NCBI RefSeq assembly: GCF_900103635.1
Contig: NZ_FMXK01000004.1
Span: forward strand, 62,001 to 126,000
Origin: Butyrivibrio sp. INlla18
Lineage (GTDB): Bacteria; Bacillota; Clostridia; Lachnospirales; Lachnospiraceae
DNA length: 64,000 nucleotides
Reading direction: 5' to 3'
Made by a program: the position numbers and the translations under genes
Shown here: piece by piece, positions 26,013-32,945 of the stretch
Numbering within the stretch: the first letter of the stretch is position 1
How the letters are laid out: every line of letters begins with the position of its first letter
The notes under the pieces: model-generated
Told to the model about the DNA's origin: nothing
Databases searched by the model: none
What the model saw: only the letters and a program-made list of their open reading frames with translations

Positions 26013-26018
26013 ATTATA
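26013..26018 (-). promoter_or_regulatory. Extended -10 promoter of the DUF2130 gene
   Basis: Minus-strand TGGTATAAT, a perfect TATAAT with an upstream TG, about 55 bp before the ATG. The -35 is poor. Confidence 0.5.
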
Positions 26019-26075
26019 CCATGAGCTCGTCGCCATGCGCTCCTTTTGTTATGTGCCGAGTTTATTATTTCTATG

Positions 26076-26416
26076 TTAGCCTTATATTTCTTCTTGACGT
26101 TTTTAGGCTAAAGTCTTTTCTTTATTTCATGCTATGATTTTGCAATTGTTTAGCCAAATCTTGTAATCTATATCTTTTAGGCTAATAAAAATATCTCTAT
26201 TACCTGCTACTCTGTATCTATATTTAGCCTGTTTGGGGCCATTACTACCAATTAGGCTAAATATATTCATACAATTCTCTTTCTTACTTAGCTATTTCAT
26301 TAGCCTATTTCATTGTAATTTTCTTACTAGGCTAAGATTCCTCACAGAAATATAGTGTCTCACCCTCAAAAATCCTCGTCCAAAGGCAAATATGATTTGA
26401 CAGCATATCATTAGCC
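26076..26416. repeat. Array A: alternating-orientation TTAGCC/GGCTAA motif array (upstream of nuclease-like gene)
   Basis: Forward motifs (TTAGCC, often TTTAGCCTAA) start at 26076, 26150, 26224 and 26300. Reverse-complement motifs (GGCTAA) start at 26106, 26180, 26255 and 26330. They alternate strictly. Forward-to-reverse distance is 30, 30, 31, 30. Reverse-to-forward is 44, 44, 45. A further forward motif at 26411 is out of register and lacks a clear partner. Intervening sequences (24-25 and 38-39 nt) are unrelated to each other and AT-rich. The rest of the 558-bp spacer 25958-26515 holds the DUF2130 promoter and a 7-bp dyad (GTGTGTT / AACACAC, 26456-26485) before the next gene. Confidence 0.9.
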
Positions 26417-26515
26417 TAATATAATGACTTCTGTTCATGCTCTAATTTTGCAAAAGTGTGTTCCGCTTCTAGGAATTCAACACACACTATTTCACATTAT
26501 TGAATGAGAGGAAAT

Positions 26516-27310
26516 ATGATAATAGATGAATTAAAGGCTGAGTATGCCTGTTTACAAGAATTAAGTAAAAAAATGGAGAATGATATTAATACTGCTCCTC
26601 CCGGAAAATTACGTATTACACGTACCACTTCTTCGCCAGTATATTACCATAGAAAAACAAGCTCTGACGTATCCGGAGAATATATCAAATCCTCGGAAAG
26701 AGGTATCGCGAGGCAACTAGCTCAAAAGGATTATGCTAAAAAATCTAAATTGCTAGTCGAAAGAAGATTGAAATATCTTCAAGAATTGATAAGCGACTAT
26801 GAAAACAATAACATGATGAGTATATTAACCAATTGTAACCCAGCAAGGCAAAAGCTCATCTCTCCATACATAATTAGCAACGAAGAATATGCTAAACAAT
26901 GGTTAGAAGAACCATTCATTCCTAACTCTAGTTACCCAGAACATCTCATCTTCGAAACAGCTAATGGCGAACTAGTCCGATCAAAATCTGAAGTAATAAT
27001 TGCTGACACATTATTACGTCTTGGAATCCCGTATAAATACGAAGCCCCTTTTCATTATTCCAAATTCAGTACTCTTTATCCTGATTTCACTGCGCTCAAC
27101 GTCATAACTAGAAAAGTCGTATACATTGAGCACTTTGGACTCATGCACTCTGAAGGCTATAGAGATAGCTTCTTTGATAAATTGAGAAAATACTATAGAG
27201 CTGGTCTCGTACAGGGAAGAGATCTTATATTCACATATGAGGATGATAGAAACCCTTTTGATATTTCAATTTATAAAAAGAACTTTGAAGATCTATTACT
27301 GAAAGGATAA
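26516..27310 (+). CDS. PD-(D/E)XK nuclease-like protein flanked by motif arrays
   Basis: 264 aa from the ATG at 26516, just after GAGAGG. Residues 1-100 are helical with a GKLRITRTTSSPVYYHRK patch followed by GEYIKSSERGIARQLAQKDY. Residues 145-260 resemble a PD-(D/E)XK nuclease: Glu159 in LVRSKSEVIIA, Asp190 in YPDF, and E-x-H at 205-207 in VVYIEHFG, followed by a helix with Lys and Arg. Similar proteins occur as uncharacterised genes in gut Clostridia (recalled, not searched). Codon use is more AT-rich than neighbours, suggesting transfer. Arrays A and B flank it. Confidence 0.65.
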   Translation: MIIDELKAEYACLQELSKKMENDINTAPPGKLRITRTTSSPVYYHRKTSSDVSGEYIKSSERGIARQLAQKDYAKKSKLLVERRLKYLQELISDYENNNMMSILTNCNPARQKLISPYIISNEEYAKQWLEEPFIPNSSYPEHLIFETANGELVRSKSEVIIADTLLRLGIPYKYEAPFHYSKFSTLYPDFTALNVITRKVVYIEHFGLMHSEGYRDSFFDKLRKYYRAGLVQGRDLIFTYEDDRNPFDISIYKKNFEDLLLKG

Positions 27311-27347
27311 TCTCAATAGCGGACTATAGCTTGCTATTATCAACCAA

Positions 27348-27618
27348 TTAGCCCAATCTCTTATTATTGCTTGTTTCGGCTAAACATTTCAGAGGCATCA
27401 AGTAGTTACACTTGATTTTCCATAGCCTAAAAGATGAATTGTTCCTAGTCTAGGCTAAAGACCTCCTTCTAAACGAGAAAACTTGAGAAAAATTCTTTAG
27501 CCTAATTCCAATTTGCCCCTCACTTTAGGCTAAAATCATCGTCCACATCTCATCAACAAGCCAGCCTCCGGCGGAAAAATTTTAGCCGAAGCCAAGCAAA
27601 AAGCTTAGTTTCGGCTAA
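27348..27618. repeat. Array B: alternating TTAGCC/GGCTAA motif array (downstream of nuclease-like gene)
   Basis: Forward motifs start at 27348, 27422 (ATAGCC), 27497 and 27582. Reverse motifs start at 27378, 27453, 27528 and 27613. Alternation is strict. Forward-to-reverse distance is 30, 31, 31, 31. Reverse-to-forward is 44, 44 and 54, the last being about one helical turn longer. In the fourth pair the extended arms are TTTTAGCCGAA and TTCGGCTAAAA. The array fills most of the 362-bp gap between the nuclease-like gene and nadE. A 6-bp dyad (AATAGC / GCTATT, about 27315-27338) follows the nuclease-like gene but lacks a T-run. Confidence 0.9.
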
Positions 27619-27620
27619 AA
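27574..27620 (-). terminator. Terminator of nadE built from the last motif pair of array B
   Basis: On the minus strand TTTTAGCCGAA pairs with TTCGGCTAAAA, an inner AAGC/GCTT closes the loop, and TTTTT follows. It lies about 53 bp after the nadE stop. The outer stem is motif pair B4. Confidence 0.7.
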
Positions 27621-27672
27621 CAACATCATTTTCATTAAAAGAACAAGGCAAGCAATATTATCAATAACATGC

Positions 27673-28425
27673 TCACTGCTTAAACATTGGCATCAGCTGA
27701 AGCTTGTGAAGATTGATCTTGTGGAGTCTGTCGATCTTCTGTTTGATAGCCTCATCTTCGCAGACACCAGTGTAGATATATTTATCAAGCATATCGTAGG
27801 TAAAGCCAAGCTTGTCTTCATCTGACATTCCGCTAAGGCCATCAGATGGAGTCTTGTGGATGAGCTCATTTGGAAGGCCAAGAGCGTCACCGATCATGCG
27901 CATCTCAGTTACGGTAAAGTCTGAGCAAGGGCTGAAATCTCCTGCTGCATCGCCGTACTTGGTTGAATAACCAACATAGTCCTCTGACTTGTTGCAAGTA
28001 TTGGCTACGCGGCCGCCATTTGGAAGTGACTGGGCAACGCCATAAAGTGTAGCCATTCTCATTCTAGGTGGTGTGTTGATGATTGCATCCTTGCCAAGCT
28101 CTACGCCTGCTGCCTTCATCATCTCACGGTAGCCATCCATAGCAGGCTTGATGTTTACAACATGATACTTAATTCCAAGAAGCTCTGCTACTTTCTTTGA
28201 ATCATCGATATCCTTCTGCTCTCCATCTGGCATCAAGACTCCTACAACTCTGTCTTTGCCAAGAGCCTTTACCAAAAGAGTTGCTACAATAGTAGAATCT
28301 TTACCACCAGAAAGGCCTATAACTGCGCTGGCTGTAGGACCATTATTGTCAAACCACTCCTTGATCCAAGCTGTGATCTCTTCAATCTTTTTTTCTGCAT
28401 TAAAATCCTTAAGCTGTTCTATCAT
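27673..28425 (-). CDS. nadE: NH3-dependent NAD+ synthetase NadE
   Basis: Last step of NAD synthesis: nicotinate adenine dinucleotide to NAD with ATP and ammonia. 250 aa from the ATG at 28425, which sits eight bases after GGGAG; an ATG six bases earlier is too close. The PP-loop SGGKDST is at about residues 39-45. The family blocks NTPPRMRMATLYGVAQ and NKSEDYVGYSTKYGDAAGDFSP are present. There is no N-terminal glutaminase domain, so it depends on free ammonia. Last gene of the nrtR operon. Confidence 0.95.
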   Translation of the reverse strand: MIEQLKDFNAEKKIEEITAWIKEWFDNNGPTASAVIGLSGGKDSTIVATLLVKALGKDRVVGVLMPDGEQKDIDDSKKVAELLGIKYHVVNIKPAMDGYREMMKAAGVELGKDAIINTPPRMRMATLYGVAQSLPNGGRVANTCNKSEDYVGYSTKYGDAAGDFSPCSDFTVTEMRMIGDALGLPNELIHKTPSDGLSGMSDEDKLGFTYDMLDKYIYTGVCEDEAIKQKIDRLHKINLHKLQLMPMFKQ

Positions 28426-28461
28426 GACCATTTCTCCCTTCAAGCCTAATCGTACCAGTTA

Positions 28462-29667
28462 TTATCTGTTGTCGTGCTCCATTCTCCAGTCGATACATCT
28501 CTGAAGATAATCTACATAATCAGGGTTCTTGCACATTCCCTTGCCCTTAACATCAGAGATCTTAGCAACGTCCTGTCCGTTACATCTTGTGGTCTTCATT
28601 ACAATGTTGAGCGCTGGTGCATCTGTGTCATTAGAAATATAAGTTCCAATTCCAAAGCCGACCTTCGCTCTGCCATTAAAGTGTCTAAAAAGCTTGTCTG
28701 CCCTTTCGAAATCAAGGCTATCGCTAAAGAGAAGTGTCTTAGTCTTTGGATCGATTCCAAGCTTCTCATAGTGTGCGATCATCTTCTCGCCCCATTCGAT
28801 TGGATCTCCAGAGTCATGACGAACACCGCTAAAGAGTGTTGCATATGTAAGCTGGAAGTCCTTAAGGAAGCAATCTGTTGTAATTGTATCTGTAAGAGCT
28901 GTTCCGTTGAGGACACCATACTCTTTTACCCAGGCATCAAGAGCGTACCAGTTTGAATATGCTGGATTGTGCTTGTGGTTACCCTGACCTGTGCACATGA
29001 TCCACTCGTGAGCCATGGTTCCAACTGGAGTTACATTATATTTCTTAGCAAGGAATACGTTTGATGTTCCAAGGAAAGTAGAAGAAGTAAGCTTTGCCTC
29101 TGCAAGAGTCTTAACTGCAAGCTCCTGAGCCTCTGCTGATAATCTTCTTCTAAGACCAAATTCACTAAAGACAGAAAGGTAAATGCTGCCATTTTCAACC
29201 TTCTCAACCTTTTCAGCTAGTCTCTTCTTGAAGCTCTCAAAGAGTTCGTCGTAGTTGTACTTCATTCTAAAATATACTTCATTTACGATTGCAAGAGTTG
29301 GAATCTCATACATTGAAGTGTTGAGCCATGTTCCCTTAGTCTCAATGCTAAGTCCACACTCTGCGTCTGTTCCGATATAAAAATCCTCGTATCTTGGCTG
29401 CCAGAGTCTAAGGAAATCAACGTAAGAACCTTTGATCCATATTACATTCTCAAGATATTCAAGCTCTTCCTCTGTAAATCTAAGGTTACAGAAAGCCTTG
29501 ATCTGATTCTTGATCTCTTCTACCATCTCCTCAGTAAAGTGCACGTCAGTGTTTCTGCACTTAAAAGACCAGGTTGTCTTGTAATCACTGAACTGATGAT
29601 AGATTGCCTGTCCCATTGAAAATTTGTAAGCGTCCTGTTCAAGTAATGATGTAATTATCTGATTCAT
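28462..29667 (-). CDS. pncB: Nicotinate phosphoribosyltransferase PncB
   Basis: Converts nicotinate and PRPP to nicotinate mononucleotide. 401 aa from the ATG at 29667, which follows AGGAGAAGAGG; the longer frame runs into the upstream gene. Diagnostic segments: LLEQDAYKFSMGQAIYHQF at the start, SEFGLRRRLS, GTMAHEWIM, and the GVRHDSGDPIEWGEK loop with the phosphorylated His region. Lies between the adenylyltransferase (13-bp gap) and nadE (36-bp gap). Confidence 0.95.
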   Translation of the reverse strand: MNQIITSLLEQDAYKFSMGQAIYHQFSDYKTTWSFKCRNTDVHFTEEMVEEIKNQIKAFCNLRFTEEELEYLENVIWIKGSYVDFLRLWQPRYEDFYIGTDAECGLSIETKGTWLNTSMYEIPTLAIVNEVYFRMKYNYDELFESFKKRLAEKVEKVENGSIYLSVFSEFGLRRRLSAEAQELAVKTLAEAKLTSSTFLGTSNVFLAKKYNVTPVGTMAHEWIMCTGQGNHKHNPAYSNWYALDAWVKEYGVLNGTALTDTITTDCFLKDFQLTYATLFSGVRHDSGDPIEWGEKMIAHYEKLGIDPKTKTLLFSDSLDFERADKLFRHFNGRAKVGFGIGTYISNDTDAPALNIVMKTTRCNGQDVAKISDVKGKGMCKNPDYVDYLQRCIDWRMEHDNR

Positions 29668-29680
29668 ACCTCTTCTCCTT

Positions 29681-30193
29681 TTAAAAGCTCTTTTTGTAAT
29701 ATTTTCTAAAGCTTGGTGCCATCTGATCCATGTACTCTTCCCCATTTTCACGGATCATGGTGCCGCTTATTGGCCTAACCCTCTCACATTTTCTAACCTT
29801 TATATTCTGATGAGTATTTGTTAAAAGATCTGTGTAATCCCCTTCAGATGTATAAAAAACTATTTCGTCTTTCGCTGATATCAGCTCTTTTTGAAAAAGC
29901 ATCAAGAGCATTCTATCTACCCAATAATTCCAGATCTGTTGCTGGTCCCAATGTTCTTTGATCTTGGGTTCTGTATCTGGAAGAATTGCTGTGAAGACCT
30001 TTTCTTCATCAGCAAATTGCTCATTAGCTAGTTCAAGCCTCTTTTCAAGAGGATACATTGGATAACCTCTGTCGCCTTCATGTCCGCAGCAGACAACTAC
30101 TACCTTATCCATCTCGGTCTTGGCTATATCCACCACATCCAGATGTCCCAAATGCATTGGTGCAAAGGTTCCAAAAACAATTCCAACTTTCAT
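29681..30193 (-). CDS. NadR-type nicotinamide/nicotinate nucleotide adenylyltransferase, stand-alone domain
   Basis: A 170-aa nucleotidyltransferase. The opening GIVFGTFAPMHLGHLDVV has the H-x-G-H adenylyl-transfer motif in the NadR style, CGHEGDRG follows as in NadR, and ISGTMIR near the C-terminus is the second nucleotide motif. NadR proteins usually also carry a ribosylnicotinamide kinase domain (about 350 aa). That domain is absent. In this operon the enzyme most simply fills the NadD step (nicotinate mononucleotide to dinucleotide), though NadR homologues prefer the amidated form. Confidence 0.85.
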   Translation of the reverse strand: MKVGIVFGTFAPMHLGHLDVVDIAKTEMDKVVVVCCGHEGDRGYPMYPLEKRLELANEQFADEEKVFTAILPDTEPKIKEHWDQQQIWNYWVDRMLLMLFQKELISAKDEIVFYTSEGDYTDLLTNTHQNIKVRKCERVRPISGTMIRENGEEYMDQMAPSFRKYYKKSF

Positions 30194-30207
30194 GTGATCA
30201 CCTTCTC

Positions 30208-30729
30208 TTAGGCTACCTGTACCTGGCAGCTCTTCATTGTAGCAAGTGCAGCGTTGTGAGCATCTACTGTGACTCCGGCGCAGCAGCTAGAATCAACTGC
30301 TACAGGAACTTCTCCGCAGAATGCTTTGATGAGAAGTGCATTACTTACTACGCAAATATCTGTGCAAACTCCGATGAGCTCTACGCTGATGTCGCCGCCT
30401 GCTTTACCTGCAAGCTCTTTTACATACTCAGCAAGCTCAACGCTTCCGAATGTTTGCTTATCAAATATCTTGCCTGTTGCAAACTCCTGAAGTTCAGGAA
30501 TGATCTGCCATCCATCAGTTCCTTTGATGCAATGTTCAACTGGAAGGTTGCGACCTTCCTGAGTGTCCATGTAATTCTCCCCATGTGTATCTCTTGTGAA
30601 AAGAACTGTGCCATCAAATTCTTTTACCTTTTTGACTACGTTTGGCACGATTGCCTGTGCTTCCTTGCTTCCAAGTGCCCCTGTTACGAAGTCCTTCTGC
30701 ATGTCTATCACTATTAAGATCTTATCCAT
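30208..30729 (-). CDS. pncA: Nicotinamidase PncA (isochorismatase-like)
   Basis: Hydrolyses nicotinamide to nicotinate. 173 aa. The catalytic Asp lies in IVIDMQKDFV. Zinc-ligand region FTRDTHGENYMDTQEGRNLP is followed by EHCIKGTDGW. The catalytic Cys lies in IGVCTDICVVSNAL, with VDSSCCAG after it. GGAGG precedes the ATG, inside the overlapping end of nrtR (16-bp overlap). Feeds PncB. Confidence 0.94.
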   Translation of the reverse strand: MDKILIVIDMQKDFVTGALGSKEAQAIVPNVVKKVKEFDGTVLFTRDTHGENYMDTQEGRNLPVEHCIKGTDGWQIIPELQEFATGKIFDKQTFGSVELAEYVKELAGKAGGDISVELIGVCTDICVVSNALLIKAFCGEVPVAVDSSCCAGVTVDAHNAALATMKSCQVQVA

Positions 30730-31442
30730 AACTTCTCTCCTCCTATATAAGCATATGTATCTGCAGGTCGTCCCCTTCCTACAGAAGTAGAACCGGTTTT
30801 ACTAATAAGCCCATACTCAATGTATGTGTTCATCTGATACTTAGTGAAGTTGCCTCTATTAACCTCTTTTCCGATGATTGCCTGATATATTTCCCTTAGG
30901 ATAGCTGCTGTAAAGCACTTCTGATCCTTTAAAAACTTGAAAAGAATGTCTGTGTACTGAGTCTTGCCTCTAAGTCTGTCGATTGCTATATGAAGCATCT
31001 CATCATGATCAAAGCCTAAGCTGTTACTGATAAAGCTTGCATTTGAACTATCCCCCACCTTGAGGAGCTTTTCATAACCCACATTTGAACTTGCTATGGT
31101 GAACCACTCCATCCATGGCACCTTCACCATATTCATATCTGGAATGATGCCTATATATGCGATGGAGATAACCCTCTCTCTTGGGTCTCTTGTAATATCA
31201 GTAAATGTCTGAAGCTGCTCAGTATATATATTTCCTTCAAGTCCAAGCCTGTCAGCAAGGAGCCTCTCTACCGCTCCCTCTGCCGATTCATCCTCATGAA
31301 TAAAGGTACCAGGCATTGCGTACATGTCCTTGAATGGCTCTTCATCTCTCTTAGTAAGACAAATAGCAAGCTTTCCATCTATTATCGAAAATAACAGCAG
31401 ATCCACTGTCACATATGGATGTTTGTAATCTGCAAGTGCCAT
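30714..31442 (-). CDS. nrtR: NrtR-like Nudix-domain transcriptional regulator of NAD metabolism
   Basis: 242 aa. Residues 1-150 form a Nudix-like sensor (VDLLLFSIIDGKLAICLTKR, YAMPGTFIHEDESAEGAVERLL), with the Nudix box degenerate (no REUXEE), as expected for NrtR, which senses ADP-ribose without hydrolysing it. Residues 160-242 form a winged helix (LREIYQAIIGKEVNRGNFTKY, GRGRPADTYAY). It leads the operon it probably controls. AAAGGAG precedes the ATG. An active Nudix enzyme is the alternative, less likely. Confidence 0.88.
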   Translation of the reverse strand: MALADYKHPYVTVDLLLFSIIDGKLAICLTKRDEEPFKDMYAMPGTFIHEDESAEGAVERLLADRLGLEGNIYTEQLQTFTDITRDPRERVISIAYIGIIPDMNMVKVPWMEWFTIASSNVGYEKLLKVGDSSNASFISNSLGFDHDEMLHIAIDRLRGKTQYTDILFKFLKDQKCFTAAILREIYQAIIGKEVNRGNFTKYQMNTYIEYGLISKTGSTSVGRGRPADTYAYIGGEKLWIRS

Positions 31443-31518
31443 GTATACTCCTTTCTAGATAGTATTCACATATTAGTAGTTTATCCTATCTTTGGTTTTT
31501 CTTGTTTTTTAGCTTTTT

Positions 31519-31546
31519 AATTTGTTTCCACTTTATATTTATTATT
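31519..31546. repeat. Direct repeat copy 1 flanking the nrtR promoter (candidate operator)
   Basis: A 28-bp sequence (AATTTGTTTC, six variable bases, ATATTTATTATT) overlaps the -10 and runs into the leader. Copy 2 lies 56 bp upstream on the other side of the promoter. 25 of 28 positions are identical. Confidence 0.6.
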
Positions 31547-31571
31547 ATAATCATGGCATTTCGTATGTCAA
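31544..31571 (-). promoter_or_regulatory. Consensus sigma-A promoter of the nrtR-pncA-...-nadE operon
   Basis: Minus-strand TTGACA and TATAAT, both perfect, with a 16-bp spacer. The leader is about 95 nt. Strong promoter between two near-identical direct repeats. Confidence 0.82.
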
Positions 31572-31574
31572 TAT

Positions 31575-31602
31575 AATTTGTTTCATTTTTATATTTATTA
31601 TT
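31575..31602. repeat. Direct repeat copy 2 flanking the nrtR promoter (candidate operator)
   Basis: Second copy of the 28-bp repeat (AATTTGTTTC ... ATATTTATTATT), just upstream of the -35. Offset of 56 bp from copy 1 is slightly more than five helical turns, compatible with looping or cooperative binding of NrtR. No other feature is seen in 31603-31675. Confidence 0.6.
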
Positions 31603-31675
31603 CACCTGCTTTTTCGAATGTCGTCACTTGAAGCGCTCGTATTCACGCGCTTCCCATTACCATATCAATGAGGGA

Positions 31676-31948
31676 ATTGCCTAAACTATATGCAATTACA
31701 AGTTTAGGCTAAAGATTATCGTTCCCTGTTTGCCATGATAATTTCCAACTTTAGCCGAAGGCCCGGAAATTTTCCATTTTCGGTTAAACTTTTCTCATAC
31801 TATCTTTCCTTGACGCCACTGTCATATTTGTAATCTATAGCCTAATTTACATACATTGCATGTTTTCGGCTAAATATTTTATTTCTCTCACTTATTGATA
31901 CCAGGAAAACTTTACCCTAATCAGACGAATTTGCTATGTTTTGGCAAA
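31676..31948. repeat. Array C: alternating TTAGCC/GGCTAA motif array beyond the NAD operon
   Basis: Forward motifs at about 31676 (degenerate, TTGCC), 31751, 31837 (ATAGCC) and 31912 (TTACCC). Reverse motifs at 31707, 31782 (GGTTAA), 31868 and 31943 (GGCAAA). All four forward-to-reverse distances are 31. Reverse-to-forward distances are 44, 55 and 44, again with one interval about one helical turn longer. The array is more decayed than A and B, yet keeps their spacing. It occupies the centre of the 686-bp gene-free stretch 31443-32128. I see nothing in 31949-32007. Confidence 0.85.
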
Positions 31949-32007
31949 TCAAAAAGATAATTAGAAAAGGAAACAAAAAATAGCCAGAATGAATTAAACA
32001 ACAGCAA

Positions 32008-32060
32008 GAAAAAAGTCAGATACAGTTTATGTTCCTAGCAACATAAATCGTATCTGACTT
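32008..32060 (-). terminator. Strong intrinsic terminator of the rnf operon
   Basis: An 11-bp stem (AAGTCAGATAC with its complement), a 2-nt internal mismatch, an 8-bp stem (TTTATGTT with AACATAAA) and a 6-nt loop, followed by TTTTTT on the minus strand. It lies about 70 bp after the rnfB stop. Confidence 0.9.
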
Positions 32061-32128
32061 CAAAATTCTCAATTAAAAACTTCAAAAAATATCGGAGCGA
32101 AAAATAGCAGTTATATCACCAAACTACA

Positions 32129-32929
32129 CTAGCAATTTACTATCGCCTTCTTTGGGCACTTCTCTACGCAGGTGCCGCAGTGTGTACACTTCTCCTGGTC
32201 AATTGATGCAACGTTGTTTTCAACTGTGATCGCACCAGCTGGACAGTTCTTTTCACAGATGTGACAAGCAATGCATCCAACTTTGCAGTACTGGTTAACA
32301 AGCTTACCCATATCCTGTGACTTGCAGGCAACTGACTCTTCTGCAGTATAAGGAATAAGGTCGATCAAATGTCTAGGACAAATGTCGATACACTTGCCGC
32401 AGGCCTTACAATTGTCTTTGTCTACTACTGCTACGCCATTTACAACGTGAATAGCGTCAAACTGGCAAACAGATACGCAAGAACCACCGCCAAGACATCC
32501 ATAGGAGCAAGTCTTTGAACCGCCGCCAGGAGCCTGTGTCTGGAGTCTACAATCAGATACACCAGTGTACTCGTACTGCTGAGTAGCGTTCTCGCAGTCA
32601 CCGTGGCAATGTACAAATGCCACCTGGCGAACTGCTTCGCCAGCTTCTACTCCCATAATTGCAGAGATTGTTGCTGCTACAGGAGCTCCGCCAACAGGGC
32701 ACTGATTAACGGATGCCTCTCCTTTTGCAATCGCTGCTGCACAACCAGAACATCCAGGATATCCACAGCCACCGCAGTTATTGCCAGGAAGAGCTTCTAA
32801 AATAGCTGCTTCTTTTTCATCAACATCAACATGTAGCTTCATGTCTGCCAGTCCCAGGATCAAGCCAATTACAATTCCCACACCGGCGACAACTACTGTT
32901 GCAATGATAATTCCATAGGTCATAGTCAT
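32129..32929 (-). CDS. rnfB: Rnf complex subunit RnfB (ferredoxin-like)
   Basis: Membrane-anchored iron-sulfur subunit that takes electrons from ferredoxin. 266 aa. An N-terminal TM anchor is followed by the CGGCGYPGCSGC cluster motif with a later NQCP, then a CSYGCLGGGSCVSVC segment and further 4Fe-4S motifs CKACGKCIDICP, CIACHICEKNCP and CTHCGTCVEKCP. Length and cluster count match clostridial RnfB. The ATG six bases downstream is an alternative start. Last gene of the operon. Confidence 0.95.
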   Translation of the reverse strand: MTMTYGIIIATVVVAGVGIVIGLILGLADMKLHVDVDEKEAAILEALPGNNCGGCGYPGCSGCAAAIAKGEASVNQCPVGGAPVAATISAIMGVEAGEAVRQVAFVHCHGDCENATQQYEYTGVSDCRLQTQAPGGGSKTCSYGCLGGGSCVSVCQFDAIHVVNGVAVVDKDNCKACGKCIDICPRHLIDLIPYTAEESVACKSQDMGKLVNQYCKVGCIACHICEKNCPAGAITVENNVASIDQEKCTHCGTCVEKCPKKAIVNC

Positions 32930-32945
32930 CTATCTCCTTTTTGCT

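Noticed and set aside
24940..26137. Open frames opposite the DUF2130 gene and in the adjacent spacer
   Set aside because: No ribosome sites, low-complexity products, and antisense to a clear coding gene.
26411..26446. Fifth unit of array A
   Set aside because: The forward motif at 26411 is 81 bp from the last reverse motif and only CTCTAA lies near the expected partner position. Kept only as an out-of-register single motif.
26076..27618. CRISPR array
   Set aside because: Regular spacing invites the idea, but the conserved part is only 7-10 bp, alternates in orientation, has two spacer lengths and has no cas genes nearby.
31810..31825. Cobalamin riboswitch B12-box
   Set aside because: A GCCACTG occurs, but it lies in array C, far from the cob genes and without supporting structure.
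26076..31948. Integron attC array
   Set aside because: Motif TTAGCC/GGCTAA does not match the attC core (RYYYAAC/GTTRRRY), there are no cassette genes between units and no integrase is seen.
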